A stretch of DNA of 32,528 nucleotides. Origin: Nitriliruptoraceae bacterium (GTDB taxonomy: Bacteria; Actinomycetota; Nitriliruptoria; Nitriliruptorales; Nitriliruptoraceae). A program made the translations under genes and the position numbers. Under the pieces are notes generated by a model that did not search any database, was not told the origin of the DNA, and was given only the letters and a program-made list of their open reading frames with translations. The stretch covers positions 1 through 32,528 of the forward strand of contig SKJX01000233.1 in assembly GCA_007121785.1 (NCBI GenBank). Reading direction: 5' to 3'. Positions 16,646-26,468 of this stretch are shown piece by piece; position 1 is the first letter of the stretch; the number at the start of each line of letters is the position of its first letter.

Positions 16646-17021
16646 GTGGCGGTCATCGTTGCGCCCACGCTCCTGCTGGCTGGTCAGCTCAGGGGGGCCC
16701 GGGTGGGTGCAGGCGGAGGGCCTGACCGTCGTCGCGAGCGGCTGGGGTGAACCGCCGCAGGCCGCCACGATCGAGTTGCCGCGTGGCGTCCTGGCGCCGG
16801 GGCTGATCGATCTCCAGCTCAACGGTGCCTTCGGCCACGACCTGGCCACCACCGACCTCGCTGGCTGGAAGGAGGTCGTCCGTCGGCTGCCCGAGACGGG
16901 AGTGACGGCCTTCGTGCCCACCTTCATCACGGCCACGCTCGACGAGCTGGCCAGCTCGCTGGAGCGGTACCGCAAGCTGCGATCCCACCCCCGAGCGGGT
17001 CGGACGACAGCTCGGCCCTGA
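16646..17021 (+). pseudogene. nagA: N-acetylglucosamine-6-phosphate deacetylase, frameshifted and truncated remnant
   Basis: NagA removes the acetyl group from GlcNAc-6-phosphate. GTG 16646 follows AGGAGAGG and reads VAVIVAPTLLLAGQLRG. At the G6 run 16692-16697 the frame shifts by one. Removing one G joins this to GPGWVQAEGLTVVASG and then VLAPGLIDLQLNGAFGHDL, which matches the PGFIDxQLNG start of the NagA metallo-hydrolase barrel. ETGVTAFVPTFITATLDEL is the next conserved NagA strand. After about 16980 the similarity stops and the frame ends at 17021, so only about 110 of the usual 380 or so residues remain and all catalytic barrel residues are missing. It is divergent from the PTS operon and shares its operator region. 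The frameshift alone could be a sequencing error; the truncation could not. Confidence 0.8.
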
Positions 17022-17169
17022 ACACCGACGCCCCCGCGGACTGACCGAGGTCACCGACCCCGCGAGCGGGCGACGCAGGTGGCTGCGAAGCGTCAACCCG
17101 GCTGGGCTCTCCGGCCCATCAGACGGGGGCCACCGCAACGCGACCTCGCGGGCCGGATCCCGACCCTGG

Positions 17170-19842
17170 TCAGTGCTTCTGGGCCTCGAACCACGTGCGT
17201 CCCAGGGCGGTGTCCACGTCGAGGGGCACGGCGAGGTCGACCACCTGGCTGAGCGTGTCGACCACCACCTCGCGGGCGTCGTCGAGCTCGCCGTCGGGGA
17301 CCTCCAGGATCACCTCGTCGTGGACCTGGAGCAGCACCTGGGTCGTCAGGGAGGTGCGGTCGAGGGCGCGGTCGAGCTCGATCATCGCCAGCTTGATCAC
17401 GTCGGCGGCGGTGCCCTGGATCGGTGCGTTGAGCGCCATGCGTTCGGCCATCTGGCGGCGGTTGCGGTTGTCGGAGGTGAGATCCGGCAGGTAGCGCCGC
17501 CGGCCGAACAGCGTGGTGGTGTACCCGTCGCGAGCGGCGGCCTGGACGGCACCGTCGAGGAACGACCGCACCTTCGGGAACCGCTCGAAGTAGGCGTCGA
17601 CGATCGCCGCGGCCTCGTCGGGAGGGATCTGTAGCTGCTGGCCGAGGCCGTAGGCCGTCAGCCCGTAGGCCAGGCCGTAGTTGACCGCCTTGGCGCGGTC
17701 GCGCAGCGGGCCATCGACCGCGTCCAAGGGCAGGTCGAACACCTTGGCGGCGGTCGTGGCGTGGATGTCCTCCCCCGCGGAGAAGGCGTCGAGCAGACCC
17801 TCGTCGCCGGAGAGGTGCGCGAGGATCCGCAGCTCGATCTGGGAGTAGTCGGCGACCAGCAGCTGGTGGAACCCTTCGCCGGCGACGAAGGCACGACGGA
17901 TCTCGCGGCCCTCCTCGCGGCGGACGGGGATGTTCTGCAGGTTCGGATGCGACGAGGACAGCCGGCCGGTCGCCGCGATCGTCTGCGAGAAGGTGGTGTG
18001 GATCCGGCCCGTCCGCGGGTCCACCAGCGGTGGGAGCGCGTCGACGTAGGTGGTCAGCAGCTTGCTGACCTCCCGCCACTCGAGGATGGCCGGCACGATC
18101 GGGTGGGCGTCGAGCAGGTTCGACAGCGCCTGCGCGTCGGTGGAGTACCCGGTCTTGATGCGGCGGGTCTTGGGGAGCTGGAGCTCCTCGAACAGCACCT
18201 GTTGCAGCTGCGGCCCGGAACCGACGTTGAACCTCCGCCCCGCATGGTCGTGGACCTCGCGCTCGAGCGCATCGACGCGCGCGGCCAACCGCTCGCGGAT
18301 CTCGGTGAGCACGTCGAGGTCGAGCGTGATGCCAGCCCGCTCCATGCGGGCCAGCGTCGGCGCGAGCGGCATCTCGATCGCGTCGTGCAGTTCGGTCTGA
18401 GCGCGTTCGGCGAGGACGGCACCGAGGTGATCGGCGAGCTCCAGGGTCGCCTGCGCCGCCAGCGCCCGTTCCGACACCGGCTCGGCCTCGTCGACCGTGA
18501 GCGCGAGCTGGTCCCCGTCGTCCACCTCCGGGGCGACCGACCGCTGGAGGTGCTGCAGCGCGAGCCGTTCGAGGTCGAAGCTGCGCTGCTCGGGGTTGAT
18601 CAGGTAGGCGGCGAGCACCGTGTCCAACGCCACGCCGCTGACCGTCCACCCGCGACCGTGCGCTGCGTGGTCGAGGAGCTTGAGGTCGTGGGTGGCCACC
18701 GGACGGGTCGGATCCGCCAGCAACGCCGTCAAGGCCTCCAGGTCATCGGCGTCGAGGGCGTCGAGTTCCGCGCTGACCGGGTCGCGGCCGGCGGCGGCGA
18801 GCGCGACGGCGGTCCAGGCCACGTGCGGCGGGTTCCCCGAGGTCGTCGCGAGGACGGCGACCGGGGTCTCGAGCCCGTCCAGCCAGCCCGGCAGCTCGCC
18901 CGGCTCGAGCCGTCGCGGGGTGATCTCGAAACCGGCGGCGCCCGCTTCCTCCTGCTCACCGAGCACCTCCTCGACGAACCGGTCGTAGAGCTGGCGGAAC
19001 TCCAAGGTGCCGAACAGCTCCCGTACCGCCGGGGCGTCCACGTCGCCGCGGCGCAGGTCGCGCAGATCGAGATCGAGGTCGACATCGCGACGCAGCCGCA
19101 TCACCTGCCGGTTGAGGTCGACCTGCTCACGGTGTTCGGCGAGCATCGCCGGGACCTTCTTGCCTGACACCTCGTCGAGGTGGTCGTAGATCCCGTCGAC
19201 GTCGCCGTAGGCGGTCACCAGCTTCGCGGCGGTCTTGTCGCCCACTCCGGGGACGCCGGGCAGGTTGTCGGAGTTGTCGCCGCGCAGCGCCGCGAGGTCG
19301 ACGTAGGCGCCGGGAGCCACCCCGTAGCGTTCCTGGACCGCCTCCGGCGTCATCTCGGCCATCTCGGTGATGCCCCGCAGGGTGTAGAGCACCGTCAGAT
19401 CCTCGTCCACCAACTGCATCGCGTCACGGTCGCCGGTGACCACGTACGCGTGGAACCCTTCGTCCACCGCGGAGGTCGCCAGCGTGGCGAGGACGTCGTC
19501 GGCCTCGACGCCCTCCACCTCGACGACGGGGACGTGGAGGACCTCCAGCACCTGCTTGATGAGATCGACCTGCGGGCGGAACTCGTCCGGCGGGCTGACA
19601 CGGTTGGCCTTGTACTCGGGGAACGCGGCGGTGCGGGCCTCGTCGCGGCCCTTGTCGAACGCGACCACGATCGCATCCGGGTCGCGGTCCGCCAGCAGCT
19701 TGATCAGCATCGAGGTGAAGCCGTAGACCGCGTTGGTCAGCTGGCCGGTGCCGGTCCGCAGCGTGTCCGGCAGGGCGTAGAACGCCCGGTACGCCAGCGA
19801 ATGGCCATCGAGCAGCAGGATCGAGCGGCGGTCGCTGGTCAC
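17170..19842 (-). CDS. polA: DNA polymerase I
   Basis: PolA fills repair gaps and removes RNA primers. The 890-residue protein has the 5'-nuclease domain first (LLLDGHSLAYRAFYALP, VVAFDKGRDEART, YVVTGDRDAMQLVD, LRGDNSDNLPGVPGVGDKTA). A 3'-5' exonuclease-like domain at about 320-500 follows, without the DxE metal motif. The polymerase domain has motif A VADYSQIELRILAHLSGD, motif B RAKAVNYGLAYGL and motif C LLQVHDEVILEVP. Proofreading is therefore probably absent, as in mycobacterial PolA. The GTG at 19842 is chosen because AGGAG lies six bases upstream; the frame is open back to 20187 but runs antisense to the thioredoxin gene there. It stands alone between divergent or convergent genes in the conserved pdtaR-polA-rpsA order. 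Confidence 0.97.
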   Translation of the reverse strand: MTSDRRSILLLDGHSLAYRAFYALPDTLRTGTGQLTNAVYGFTSMLIKLLADRDPDAIVVAFDKGRDEARTAAFPEYKANRVSPPDEFRPQVDLIKQVLEVLHVPVVEVEGVEADDVLATLATSAVDEGFHAYVVTGDRDAMQLVDEDLTVLYTLRGITEMAEMTPEAVQERYGVAPGAYVDLAALRGDNSDNLPGVPGVGDKTAAKLVTAYGDVDGIYDHLDEVSGKKVPAMLAEHREQVDLNRQVMRLRRDVDLDLDLRDLRRGDVDAPAVRELFGTLEFRQLYDRFVEEVLGEQEEAGAAGFEITPRRLEPGELPGWLDGLETPVAVLATTSGNPPHVAWTAVALAAAGRDPVSAELDALDADDLEALTALLADPTRPVATHDLKLLDHAAHGRGWTVSGVALDTVLAAYLINPEQRSFDLERLALQHLQRSVAPEVDDGDQLALTVDEAEPVSERALAAQATLELADHLGAVLAERAQTELHDAIEMPLAPTLARMERAGITLDLDVLTEIRERLAARVDALEREVHDHAGRRFNVGSGPQLQQVLFEELQLPKTRRIKTGYSTDAQALSNLLDAHPIVPAILEWREVSKLLTTYVDALPPLVDPRTGRIHTTFSQTIAATGRLSSSHPNLQNIPVRREEGREIRRAFVAGEGFHQLLVADYSQIELRILAHLSGDEGLLDAFSAGEDIHATTAAKVFDLPLDAVDGPLRDRAKAVNYGLAYGLTAYGLGQQLQIPPDEAAAIVDAYFERFPKVRSFLDGAVQAAARDGYTTTLFGRRRYLPDLTSDNRNRRQMAERMALNAPIQGTAADVIKLAMIELDRALDRTSLTTQVLLQVHDEVILEVPDGELDDAREVVVDTLSQVVDLAVPLDVDTALGRTWFEAQKH

Positions 19843-19972
19843 ACCCGGCTCCTGATCGACGTCGACGACGGAGACGGAGCGTAGTGACCGCACCCGGTCC
19901 AACGGCCGACACGGCACCCTGTCCCACCGGACCGACCCGATCCCCCGCCCGCCGTCGCCTGCAAGGAGCGCC

Positions 19973-20809
19973 GTGACCACCTCGCCCGCCACCTCACCCC
20001 ACGTGTTCGACGTCGACGACGCCAGCTTCGACGCCGCTGTCCTCGACCGATCCCACGAGGTCGTCGTGATCGCCGACCTGTGGGCGAGCTGGTGCGGGCC
20101 GTGCCGAACGCTCACCCCGCTGCTCGAGGAAGCGGTGGCCCGCCGTGGCGGCGACGTCGTGCTCGCCAAGGTCGACGTCGACGCCAACCCGGGGGTGGCC
20201 AGCCGTTACGGCGCTCGGAGCATCCCGACGGTGCTTGGCTTCCGCGACGGACGACTGCTCCAACAGTTCGCCGGGGCGCGCCCCGCAGCGGAGATCGAGC
20301 GCTTCATCGACGACCTGCTGCCGAGCGAGGCGGACCAGGCGGTCGCCCGGGCCCGCGCAGCCACCGGCGACGCCGCGATCGTCGACCTACGGCACGCGCT
20401 GTCGTTGGAGCCGACGCACCGGGAGGCAGCGATCGGGCTCGCGGACCTGATCGTCGACGACGACCCGGACGAAGCCGAGGCGCTGATCCATCCGCACCGA
20501 CCGGACCCGGCAGCGGAGGCGATCGCCACCCGGGCACAGCTCGCACGATCGGGAGCGGACCTGGCCGGCCTCGAGGCGAAGGTCGCTGCCGGCCAGGCGG
20601 ACGGCTCGACGCTGCTGGAGCTGGGTCGGGCGCTCGCCGCGGACGGCCAGCACGAAGCGGCCCTGGAACGGCTGCTGGCGGCCGTGGAACTGGGAGGCGA
20701 CACCCGTGAGCCGGCCCGTGAACAGCTGGTGGCGCTTTTCGGCCTGCTCGGTGACGACCACCCCGCCGTCCTGGCTGCACGACCCCGGTTGGCTCGCGCG
20801 CTGTACTGA
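19973..20809 (+). CDS. Thioredoxin-TPR co-chaperone (CnoX/YbbN-like)
   Basis: A 278-residue protein with an N-terminal thioredoxin domain (about 10-120) and a C-terminal TPR-like helical region. The active site is ADLWASWCGPCRTLTPLLEE, with Cys41 and Cys44, and the cis-Pro is in ARSIPTVLGFRDG. The helical part carries the QAVARARAATGD, LEPTHREAAIGLADLI and LGRALAADGQHEAALERLL repeats seen in YbbN/CnoX proteins, which protect clients from oxidation and hand them to chaperones. Unlike E. coli CnoX it keeps both redox cysteines, so it may also act as an oxidoreductase. AAGGAG precedes the GTG at 19973. It is divergent from polA. Confidence 0.9.
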   Translation: MTTSPATSPHVFDVDDASFDAAVLDRSHEVVVIADLWASWCGPCRTLTPLLEEAVARRGGDVVLAKVDVDANPGVASRYGARSIPTVLGFRDGRLLQQFAGARPAAEIERFIDDLLPSEADQAVARARAATGDAAIVDLRHALSLEPTHREAAIGLADLIVDDDPDEAEALIHPHRPDPAAEAIATRAQLARSGADLAGLEAKVAAGQADGSTLLELGRALAADGQHEAALERLLAAVELGGDTREPAREQLVALFGLLGDDHPAVLAARPRLARALY

Positions 20810-20985
20810 CCACCACGGGCCGCCGCGACCGGGGTCGTCCTCGGCCGCCACGGCACGGCGCCGGCGAGAACGGTCACCGGACGTCGATCCGGACGAAACC
20901 TGCCGGTAACAGCCGTTTCGTAGCGTGGCCCGCGTCATCCGCCAGTGACACCCGGCGAGGGGCGCACGACCGGACCCTCGCCACC

Positions 20986-21042
20986 GGACGCCGGGTGGGG
21001 TGAGATCTCTCCCTCTCCCGCTATCCGCCCCACCCGGCGTCC
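20986..21042. terminator. Long inverted repeat between convergent genes
   Basis: GGACGCCGGGTGGGG (20986-21000) and CCCCACCCGGCGTCC (21028-21042) are perfect 15-bp inverted repeats around a 27-base pyrimidine-rich loop that contains GAGATCTC. It lies between the ends of the thioredoxin-TPR gene and pdtaR and probably terminates transcription from both sides. A smaller 7-bp hairpin lies at 20955-20981. Confidence 0.6.
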
Positions 21043-21064
21043 CCGACCACCGGCTGACCGAAGG

Positions 21065-21688
21065 TCACTCCGCGGGTGCGTCGGTGTCGTCGGTGAGACG
21101 GCCGATCACCTGCTCGGCGACCTGCCGCATGGTCTGGCGGCGCTCCATCGCCTGCCGCTGGAGGAACCGGAACGCCTCCGCTTCCGACATCGACTCCTCG
21201 GACTGCAGCAGCCCCTTGGCGCGCTCGACCAGCTTGCGGGCCTCCAGCCGGCCCTGCAGGTCGTCGACCTCACGCTCCAGCCCGGACATCTCACGGAAAC
21301 GACCGGCGGCGATCTCCACCGCCGGGAGGAGGTCGTGCTTCTGGAACGGCTTGACCAGGTAGGCCATGGCCCCCGCGCGCCGGGCCTTCTCCACCAGGTC
21401 GCGCTGACTGAACGCCGTCAGGATCAGGATCGCCGCCAGCCGCTCACGCGCGATCTCCTCCGCGGCCTGGATGCCGTCCATCACCGGCATCTTGACATCG
21501 AGGATGACCAGGTCGGGCTCGAGTTCCCGGGTGAGCCGCACGGCTGACGCCCCGTCGGCGACCTCCGCGACGACGTCGAAGCCCTCCTCCTGGAGCATCT
21601 CCGTCAGGTCGAGGCGGATCAGGGCCTCGTCCTCGGCGATGAGCACGCGGGTGGGCTGAGAGCTCGTGGCGTCGGTCGCGTCGGTCAC
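21065..21688 (-). CDS. pdtaR: Two-component response regulator with ANTAR RNA-binding domain
   Basis: A 207-residue receiver-ANTAR protein that closely resembles M. tuberculosis Rv1626 (PdtaR). The receiver has RVLIAEDEALIRLDL, phospho-acceptor Asp64 in LVILDVKMPVMDGI, LTAFSQRDLVEKAR and AMAYLVKPF. A coiled linker leads to the ANTAR domain (about 146-205) with LEARKLVERAKGLLQ and EAFRFLQRQAMERRQTM. On phosphorylation such proteins bind paired hexaloop hairpins and act as antiterminators. The sensor kinase PdtaS is not in the window. GTG 21688 follows AGAGG; a TTG four codons earlier is possible. The coiled-coil gene lies immediately upstream. Confidence 0.96.
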   Translation of the reverse strand: MTDATDATSSQPTRVLIAEDEALIRLDLTEMLQEEGFDVVAEVADGASAVRLTRELEPDLVILDVKMPVMDGIQAAEEIARERLAAILILTAFSQRDLVEKARRAGAMAYLVKPFQKHDLLPAVEIAAGRFREMSGLEREVDDLQGRLEARKLVERAKGLLQSEESMSEAEAFRFLQRQAMERRQTMRQVAEQVIGRLTDDTDAPAE

Positions 21689-21693
21689 GTCGG

Positions 21694-22014
21694 TCAACCT
21701 CTGCCGGTGGCGGTGCTGAGCTCGAGCAGCCGGTCGAGCAGCGCGTCCCGCTCCTCGAGCAGGTCGGCGATCCGTCGGCGGGTCTCCTCGAGCGAAGCGG
21801 TGTGGCGGTCGGAATCGGTGCGCGCCTCTCGCCACGCCTGGTCGGCGAGCGGCGTCTCCGCGGTCAAGCGTCGCAGGTCGGCGTCCGCGGTCAGCTCATC
21901 GAGGTGGTGCACCTGGTCGACCAGCACCTGCTCCGTGCGACGTGCCGCGTCGAGCTCGTCGCCGATCCTGGCGAGGCGAGCGTGTACGCGGCGGATGGAG
22001 CGTGTGGCTGCCAG
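21694..22014 (-). CDS. Small coiled-coil protein, probable CTG start
   Basis: I recognise no named family. The protein is almost entirely charged helix: LAATRSIRRVHARLARIGDE, then DAARRTEQVLVDQVHHLDEL and a C-terminal heptad region DLLEERDALLDRLLELS. The first standard start in frame is GTG 21927 (77 residues), but the helix pattern continues 29 codons upstream to a CTG at 22014, which is preceded at seven bases by AAGGGAG (22022-22028). A 106-residue CTG-initiated product is therefore proposed. A different frame just upstream also looks coding (PIHAIRLDPIRLKGDP), so a one-base deletion in the C-run near 22017-22020 is an alternative. It ends five bases before the pdtaR start and is probably cotranscribed. 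Confidence 0.5.
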   Translation of the reverse strand: MAATRSIRRVHARLARIGDELDAARRTEQVLVDQVHHLDELTADADLRRLTAETPLADQAWREARTDSDRHTASLEETRRRIADLLEERDALLDRLLELSTATGRG

Positions 22015-22239
22015 TCGGGGTCTCCCTTGAGCCGGATCGGGTCGAGGCGGATGGCGTGGATCGGACGGGACGACGCGGTTTCGGGCACTGGCCGCGCGGC
22101 AGGCAACGGGCCGGGGTCACGCGACCGTGCGCCGCACCGACCGCCGCCCGCGGAACGCTAGCGGCTGGCGGCCCCGAGCGACGAACGTGGGGCCCGGGCG
22201 GGCACCCGTCGCCTCAGCCGACCGTCCGAGCATCAACGG

Positions 22240-22323
22240 TACCCCCGGTGGGATTCGAACCCACAAGCCCGCAAGGGCAGACGATTTTGAGTCGTCCCTG
22301 TATGCCAGTTCCAGCACGGGGGC
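22240..22323 (-). tRNA. tRNA-Leu (anticodon CAA)
   Basis: Read on the minus strand from 22323, the acceptor GCCCCCG pairs with CGGGGGT (one G-U pair at the end) and the discriminator base is A. The anticodon stem GACGA/TCGTC encloses the loop CTCAAAA, giving anticodon CAA (reads UUG). A long class II variable arm (TGCCCTTGCGGGC) follows, and the T-arm is GTGGG TTCGAAT CCCAC. The CCA end is not encoded. Length 84 bases. Confidence 0.95.
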
Positions 22324-22438
22324 GAGGCCTGGCGGCACCGCCGCCGGCGTGGCGAACGGTACCGCGACCCCCGGCGGCTGCGCTCACCGTCGACCGCGCT
22401 GCCACGGCGCAGTGACGTGCGCGCTCGGCCGGGGCCTA

Positions 22439-22468
22439 TTGGCCAGATGCCTACGACCCTTCTAGTCT
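22439..22468 (+). promoter_or_regulatory. Candidate promoter of the osmoprotectant importer operon
   Basis: TTGGCC (22439-22444) and TAGTCT (22463-22468) are separated by 18 bases, a fair sigma-70-type match about 150 bases upstream of the first permease gene. There is no experimental support. Confidence 0.3.
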
Positions 22469-22604
22469 GGTGGACGCGCACGACGGCACGATCGCCACGG
22501 GACGACCTGGACCGGCGCTGGCGATCGCGTCACCGACCGGAGATGCCGGCTCGCGCACCACGTGAGCTGACACCGCGCCCCGGTCTCCCCTGGGCTCCCG
22601 AGAC

Positions 22605-22610
22605 GGAGGT
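22605..22610 (+). promoter_or_regulatory. Strong ribosome binding site before an AUC start
   Basis: GGAGGT lies six bases before ATC 22617. No ATG, GTG or TTG occurs in frame between the stop at 22563 and codon 40 of the permease. This site decides the unusual start. Confidence 0.6.
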
Positions 22611-22616
22611 ACGACG

Positions 22617-23268
22617 ATCGCCAGCTTCCTGGAGTACCTCCAGAACCCTGCGATCCAACGCAGTCTCCTGACTCAGACACGCGAACACCTGATCATCACC
22701 CTGGTTCCGGTCCTCCTCGGCGGGGTCATCGCGGTGCTCCTCGGCATCCTCGCCCACCGCTACCAGACGTTCCGAACCTCGATCCTCAACCTGACGTCGT
22801 GGTTCCTGACGATCCCGTCGCTGGCCTTCTTCGCCCTGCTGATCCCGATCGTCGGCATCGGCGACACCGCACCGATCATCGCGATGACGTTCTACGCCCT
22901 GCTGCCGATCGTGCGCAACACCGTGGCTGGCCTGACCTCGGTCGACCAGGCCATCGTGGAAGCGGCCAAGGGCATGGGCATGAGCGCGCGTTCACGCCTG
23001 ATCAAGATCGAACTGCCCAACGCCTGGCCGGTGATCCTGGCCGGGGTCCGCGTCGCCACCTTGCTGATCATCGGCATCACCGCGATCGCCGCGCTCGTCG
23101 GCGGCGGCGGCCTGGGCCAGGAGATCTACAGCCGCGGCATCAACCGCATCCCGAGTCCGGGGTCGGTCGAAGCGATCCTCGGCGGCACCGGCATCATCGT
23201 GCTGCTCGCGGTCATCGTCGACACGATCTACCTCGGCATCGGCCGACTCACCATCCCACGAGGCCTCC

Positions 23269-23276
<8 letters not shown>
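22617..23276 (+). CDS. Osmoprotectant ABC transporter permease (OpuBB/OpuCB type), probable ATC start
   Basis: A 219-residue membrane protein with about five to six hydrophobic segments. The conserved EAA loop reads EAAKGMGMSARSRLIKIELP, and TSWFLTIPSLAFFALLIP and GITAIAALVGGGGLGQEI are typical of the OpuB/OpuC/ProW short permeases. The frame begins after a stop at 22563. The first standard start (GTG 22734) would delete the first membrane helix. ATC at 22617, six bases after GGAGGT, gives the normal family length and N-terminus (IASFLEYLQNPAIQRSL). AUC is a very rare initiator, so this is either a low-efficiency start or a mutated or misread ATG. It overlaps the ATPase gene that follows. Confidence 0.85.
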
Positions 23277-24446
<1,170 letters not shown>

Positions 24447-24447
<1 letters not shown>

Positions 24448-25271
24448 TGGCCGACACCGATCTCGCTTCCACCTCCGCCGCCGCCGATCAGGGAAGCGGT
24501 GGGCGTCGCGACGACCAACGGTCCCCGATCGGTGCCTTCGTGCACTACTTCGGGATGCCGATCTTCCTGGCGCTGGTGCTGCTCGCGCTGTACCTGTGGA
24601 TCCAGGGCCAGGACCTGGGCGTGGTCGAGGAACGCAACCTGCGCCTCGACCGGCTGCTGGCGATCACGCGAGCGCACGTGGAGCTGACGATCTACTCGTC
24701 GGTGATCGTGCTGCTGCTGGCCATCCCCCTGGGGATCATCGCGACCCGGCCGAAGGCCAAGAACATCGCCCCGGCCATCATCGGTCTGGGCAACGCCGGG
24801 CAGGCGATTCCGTCGCTGGGCCTGCTCGGCCTCATCTTCTACGTCGCACGGACCACCGATCTGCTGCCGAGCACCGGCGCCGTGCCGGCCGTGATCGCGC
24901 TGGTCGCCTACTCCTTCCTCCCCATCCTGCGCAACACCATGGTGGGGCTGCAACAAGTCGACGCGTTCGTCCTCGAGGCGGGCCGCGGCATGGGGATGTC
25001 GAATGCAAGGGTGCTGCGCAAGCTCGAGCTTCCGCTCGCGGTGCCCGTGATCCTCGCCGGGATCCGCACGGCCCTGGTCCTGAACGTCGGGACCGCGACG
25101 ATCGTCTTCCTGACCGGAGGCGACGGGCTGGGACGCGTCATCTTCAGCGGTTTCCAGCTTCAGCGGACAACGGTGTTGGTCACCGGATCGGTGCTGGTGG
25201 CCGTATTGGCGCTGCTGATCGACCACATCGCTGGCGTCATCGAGGACGTCCTCACGCCCAAGGGGCTGTGA
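24447..25271 (+). CDS. Osmoprotectant ABC transporter permease (OpuBD/OpuCD type)
   Basis: The second membrane subunit, 274 residues. A hydrophilic N-terminus of about 28 residues and a membrane anchor (FFG through ALYLWIQG region) precede the core. VELTIYSSVIVLLLAIPLGI, GNAGQAIPSLGLLGLIF and the EAA-like loop EAGRGMGMSNARVLRKLELP identify the family. The first Glu-Ala-Gly replaces EAA, a common variant. It starts by TGATG overlap with the ATPase gene. Two different permeases with one ATPase is the OpuB/OpuC arrangement, as in mycobacterial proXVWZ. Confidence 0.93.
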
Positions 25272-25348
25272 GGGGCCGGTCGCTGACCGACCCGTACGTC
25301 GACCTACGCCAACGGAAACGAACAAACCCCCGACAGATGAGGAACGCC

Positions 25349-26347
25349 GTGAAACGCCATCTGAAACTGACGAGCACCCTGCTCGCTGCCGGCTTGATCG
25401 CCGCAGCGTGCGGTGCTGAGGACTTCGAGGACGACCCCGACACCGACCCCGATGCCGCGGCCGAGGACGCCGCGGAGGACGCGGTCGAGCCGGGATCCGA
25501 GGACCTGGACGGTGCGACCATCACCGTCGGGTCGAAGGATTTCGATGAGCAGCTCATCCTCGGCTACATCTCGCTGCACCTGCTCGAGGACGCGGGTGCG
25601 GAGGTCATCGATGAGATCGACCTCGGCAGCACTTTCGCGGCACGCGAGGCGCTGACCGGTGGCGAGATCGACCATTACTGGGACTACACCGGGACCGCCT
25701 GGATCGAGTTCTACGAGGAGGACGAGCCGATCCCGGACCGTGAGGAGCAGTTCGCCGCCGTTCGTGATCTGGAGATCGGTCAGGGCCTGTACTGGCTCGA
25801 GCCGACGCTGTTCAACAACACCTACGGCATCGCCGCCCACGAGGAGACCGTCGAGGAGCTCGGCACCGAGACGATCTCCGACCTCGGGGAACTGCTCGAG
25901 ACCGACCCGGACGCGGCGACGCTCTGCGTCGAGTCGGAGTTCGAGAGCCGCAGCGACGGACTCCCGGGCATGGAAGCCCACTACGGCTTCGAGTTCCCGA
26001 CCGACAACGTCTCCGTCCTCGACACCGGTGTGATCTACGGCGCGACCGCCGACCGCGACCCCTGCAACTTCGGTGAGATCTTCACCACCGATGGGCGCAT
26101 CGCCGCGCTCGACCTCGAGGTGCTCGAGGACGACGAGGCGTTCTTCCCGCTGTACAACGTCTCCCCGATCTACACCGAGGAGATCTACGAGCAGTACGGC
26201 GAGGCGCTCGAGGAGATCTACGAGCCCGTCACCGCAGCGCTCGACGACGACACCATGGCCGAGCTCAACGCTCGCGTCTCGGCGGAGGAGGAACTGCCCT
26301 CCGACGTCGCGCTCGACTGGCTGCAGGAGAACGGCTTCATCGGCTGA
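25349..26347 (+). CDS. Osmoprotectant-binding lipoprotein (OpuBC/OpuCC type)
   Basis: A 332-residue extracellular lipoprotein. The signal peptide is basic then hydrophobic and ends in a lipobox LIAAAC, so the Cys at about 20 is lipidated. An acidic linker of about 35 residues follows. The binding domain begins ATITVGSKDFDEQLILGYI, the hallmark of quaternary-amine binders, with EIDHYWDYTGTAW and NVSPIYTEEIYEQY later supplying aromatic residues. Ligand could be glycine betaine, choline, carnitine or ergothioneine; the sequence alone does not decide. GTG 25349 is preferred over ATG 25337 because GAGGA lies about five bases before it. It is the last gene of the four-gene operon. Confidence 0.92.
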   Translation: MKRHLKLTSTLLAAGLIAAACGAEDFEDDPDTDPDAAAEDAAEDAVEPGSEDLDGATITVGSKDFDEQLILGYISLHLLEDAGAEVIDEIDLGSTFAAREALTGGEIDHYWDYTGTAWIEFYEEDEPIPDREEQFAAVRDLEIGQGLYWLEPTLFNNTYGIAAHEETVEELGTETISDLGELLETDPDAATLCVESEFESRSDGLPGMEAHYGFEFPTDNVSVLDTGVIYGATADRDPCNFGEIFTTDGRIAALDLEVLEDDEAFFPLYNVSPIYTEEIYEQYGEALEEIYEPVTAALDDDTMAELNARVSAEEELPSDVALDWLQENGFIG

Positions 26348-26361
26348 CCTCCGCCACCGTG

Positions 26362-26404
26362 GCATGGGTCGGGCCCCCGCCTCTGGCGGGGGCCCGACCC
26401 ATGC
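26362..26404 (+). terminator. Perfect 20-bp hairpin terminator after the OpuB-type operon
   Basis: Arms 26362-26381 and 26385-26404 are perfect complements with a three-base loop TCT; the core is GGTCGGGCCCCCGCC. It begins 14 bases after the stop of the binding-protein gene. There is no U-tract. It is symmetrical and could act in both directions. Confidence 0.8.
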
Positions 26405-26468
26405 GTGACGTTGTTCCTCACCACCAGCGGTTCCACAGCCACCCAGACCACCGGGCGAGGGGCGAGTT

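Noticed and set aside
17093-18649. 518-residue minus-strand ORF inside polA
   Set aside because: It is an alternate frame of polA with Arg/Pro/Gly-rich low-complexity sequence.
17761-19167. 468-residue plus-strand ORF
   Set aside because: It is a shadow of polA on the opposite strand.
24596-25348. Extension of the OpuBC-type protein to 583 residues
   Set aside because: The upstream part overlaps the second permease in another frame, and the signal peptide and lipobox define the start at 25349.
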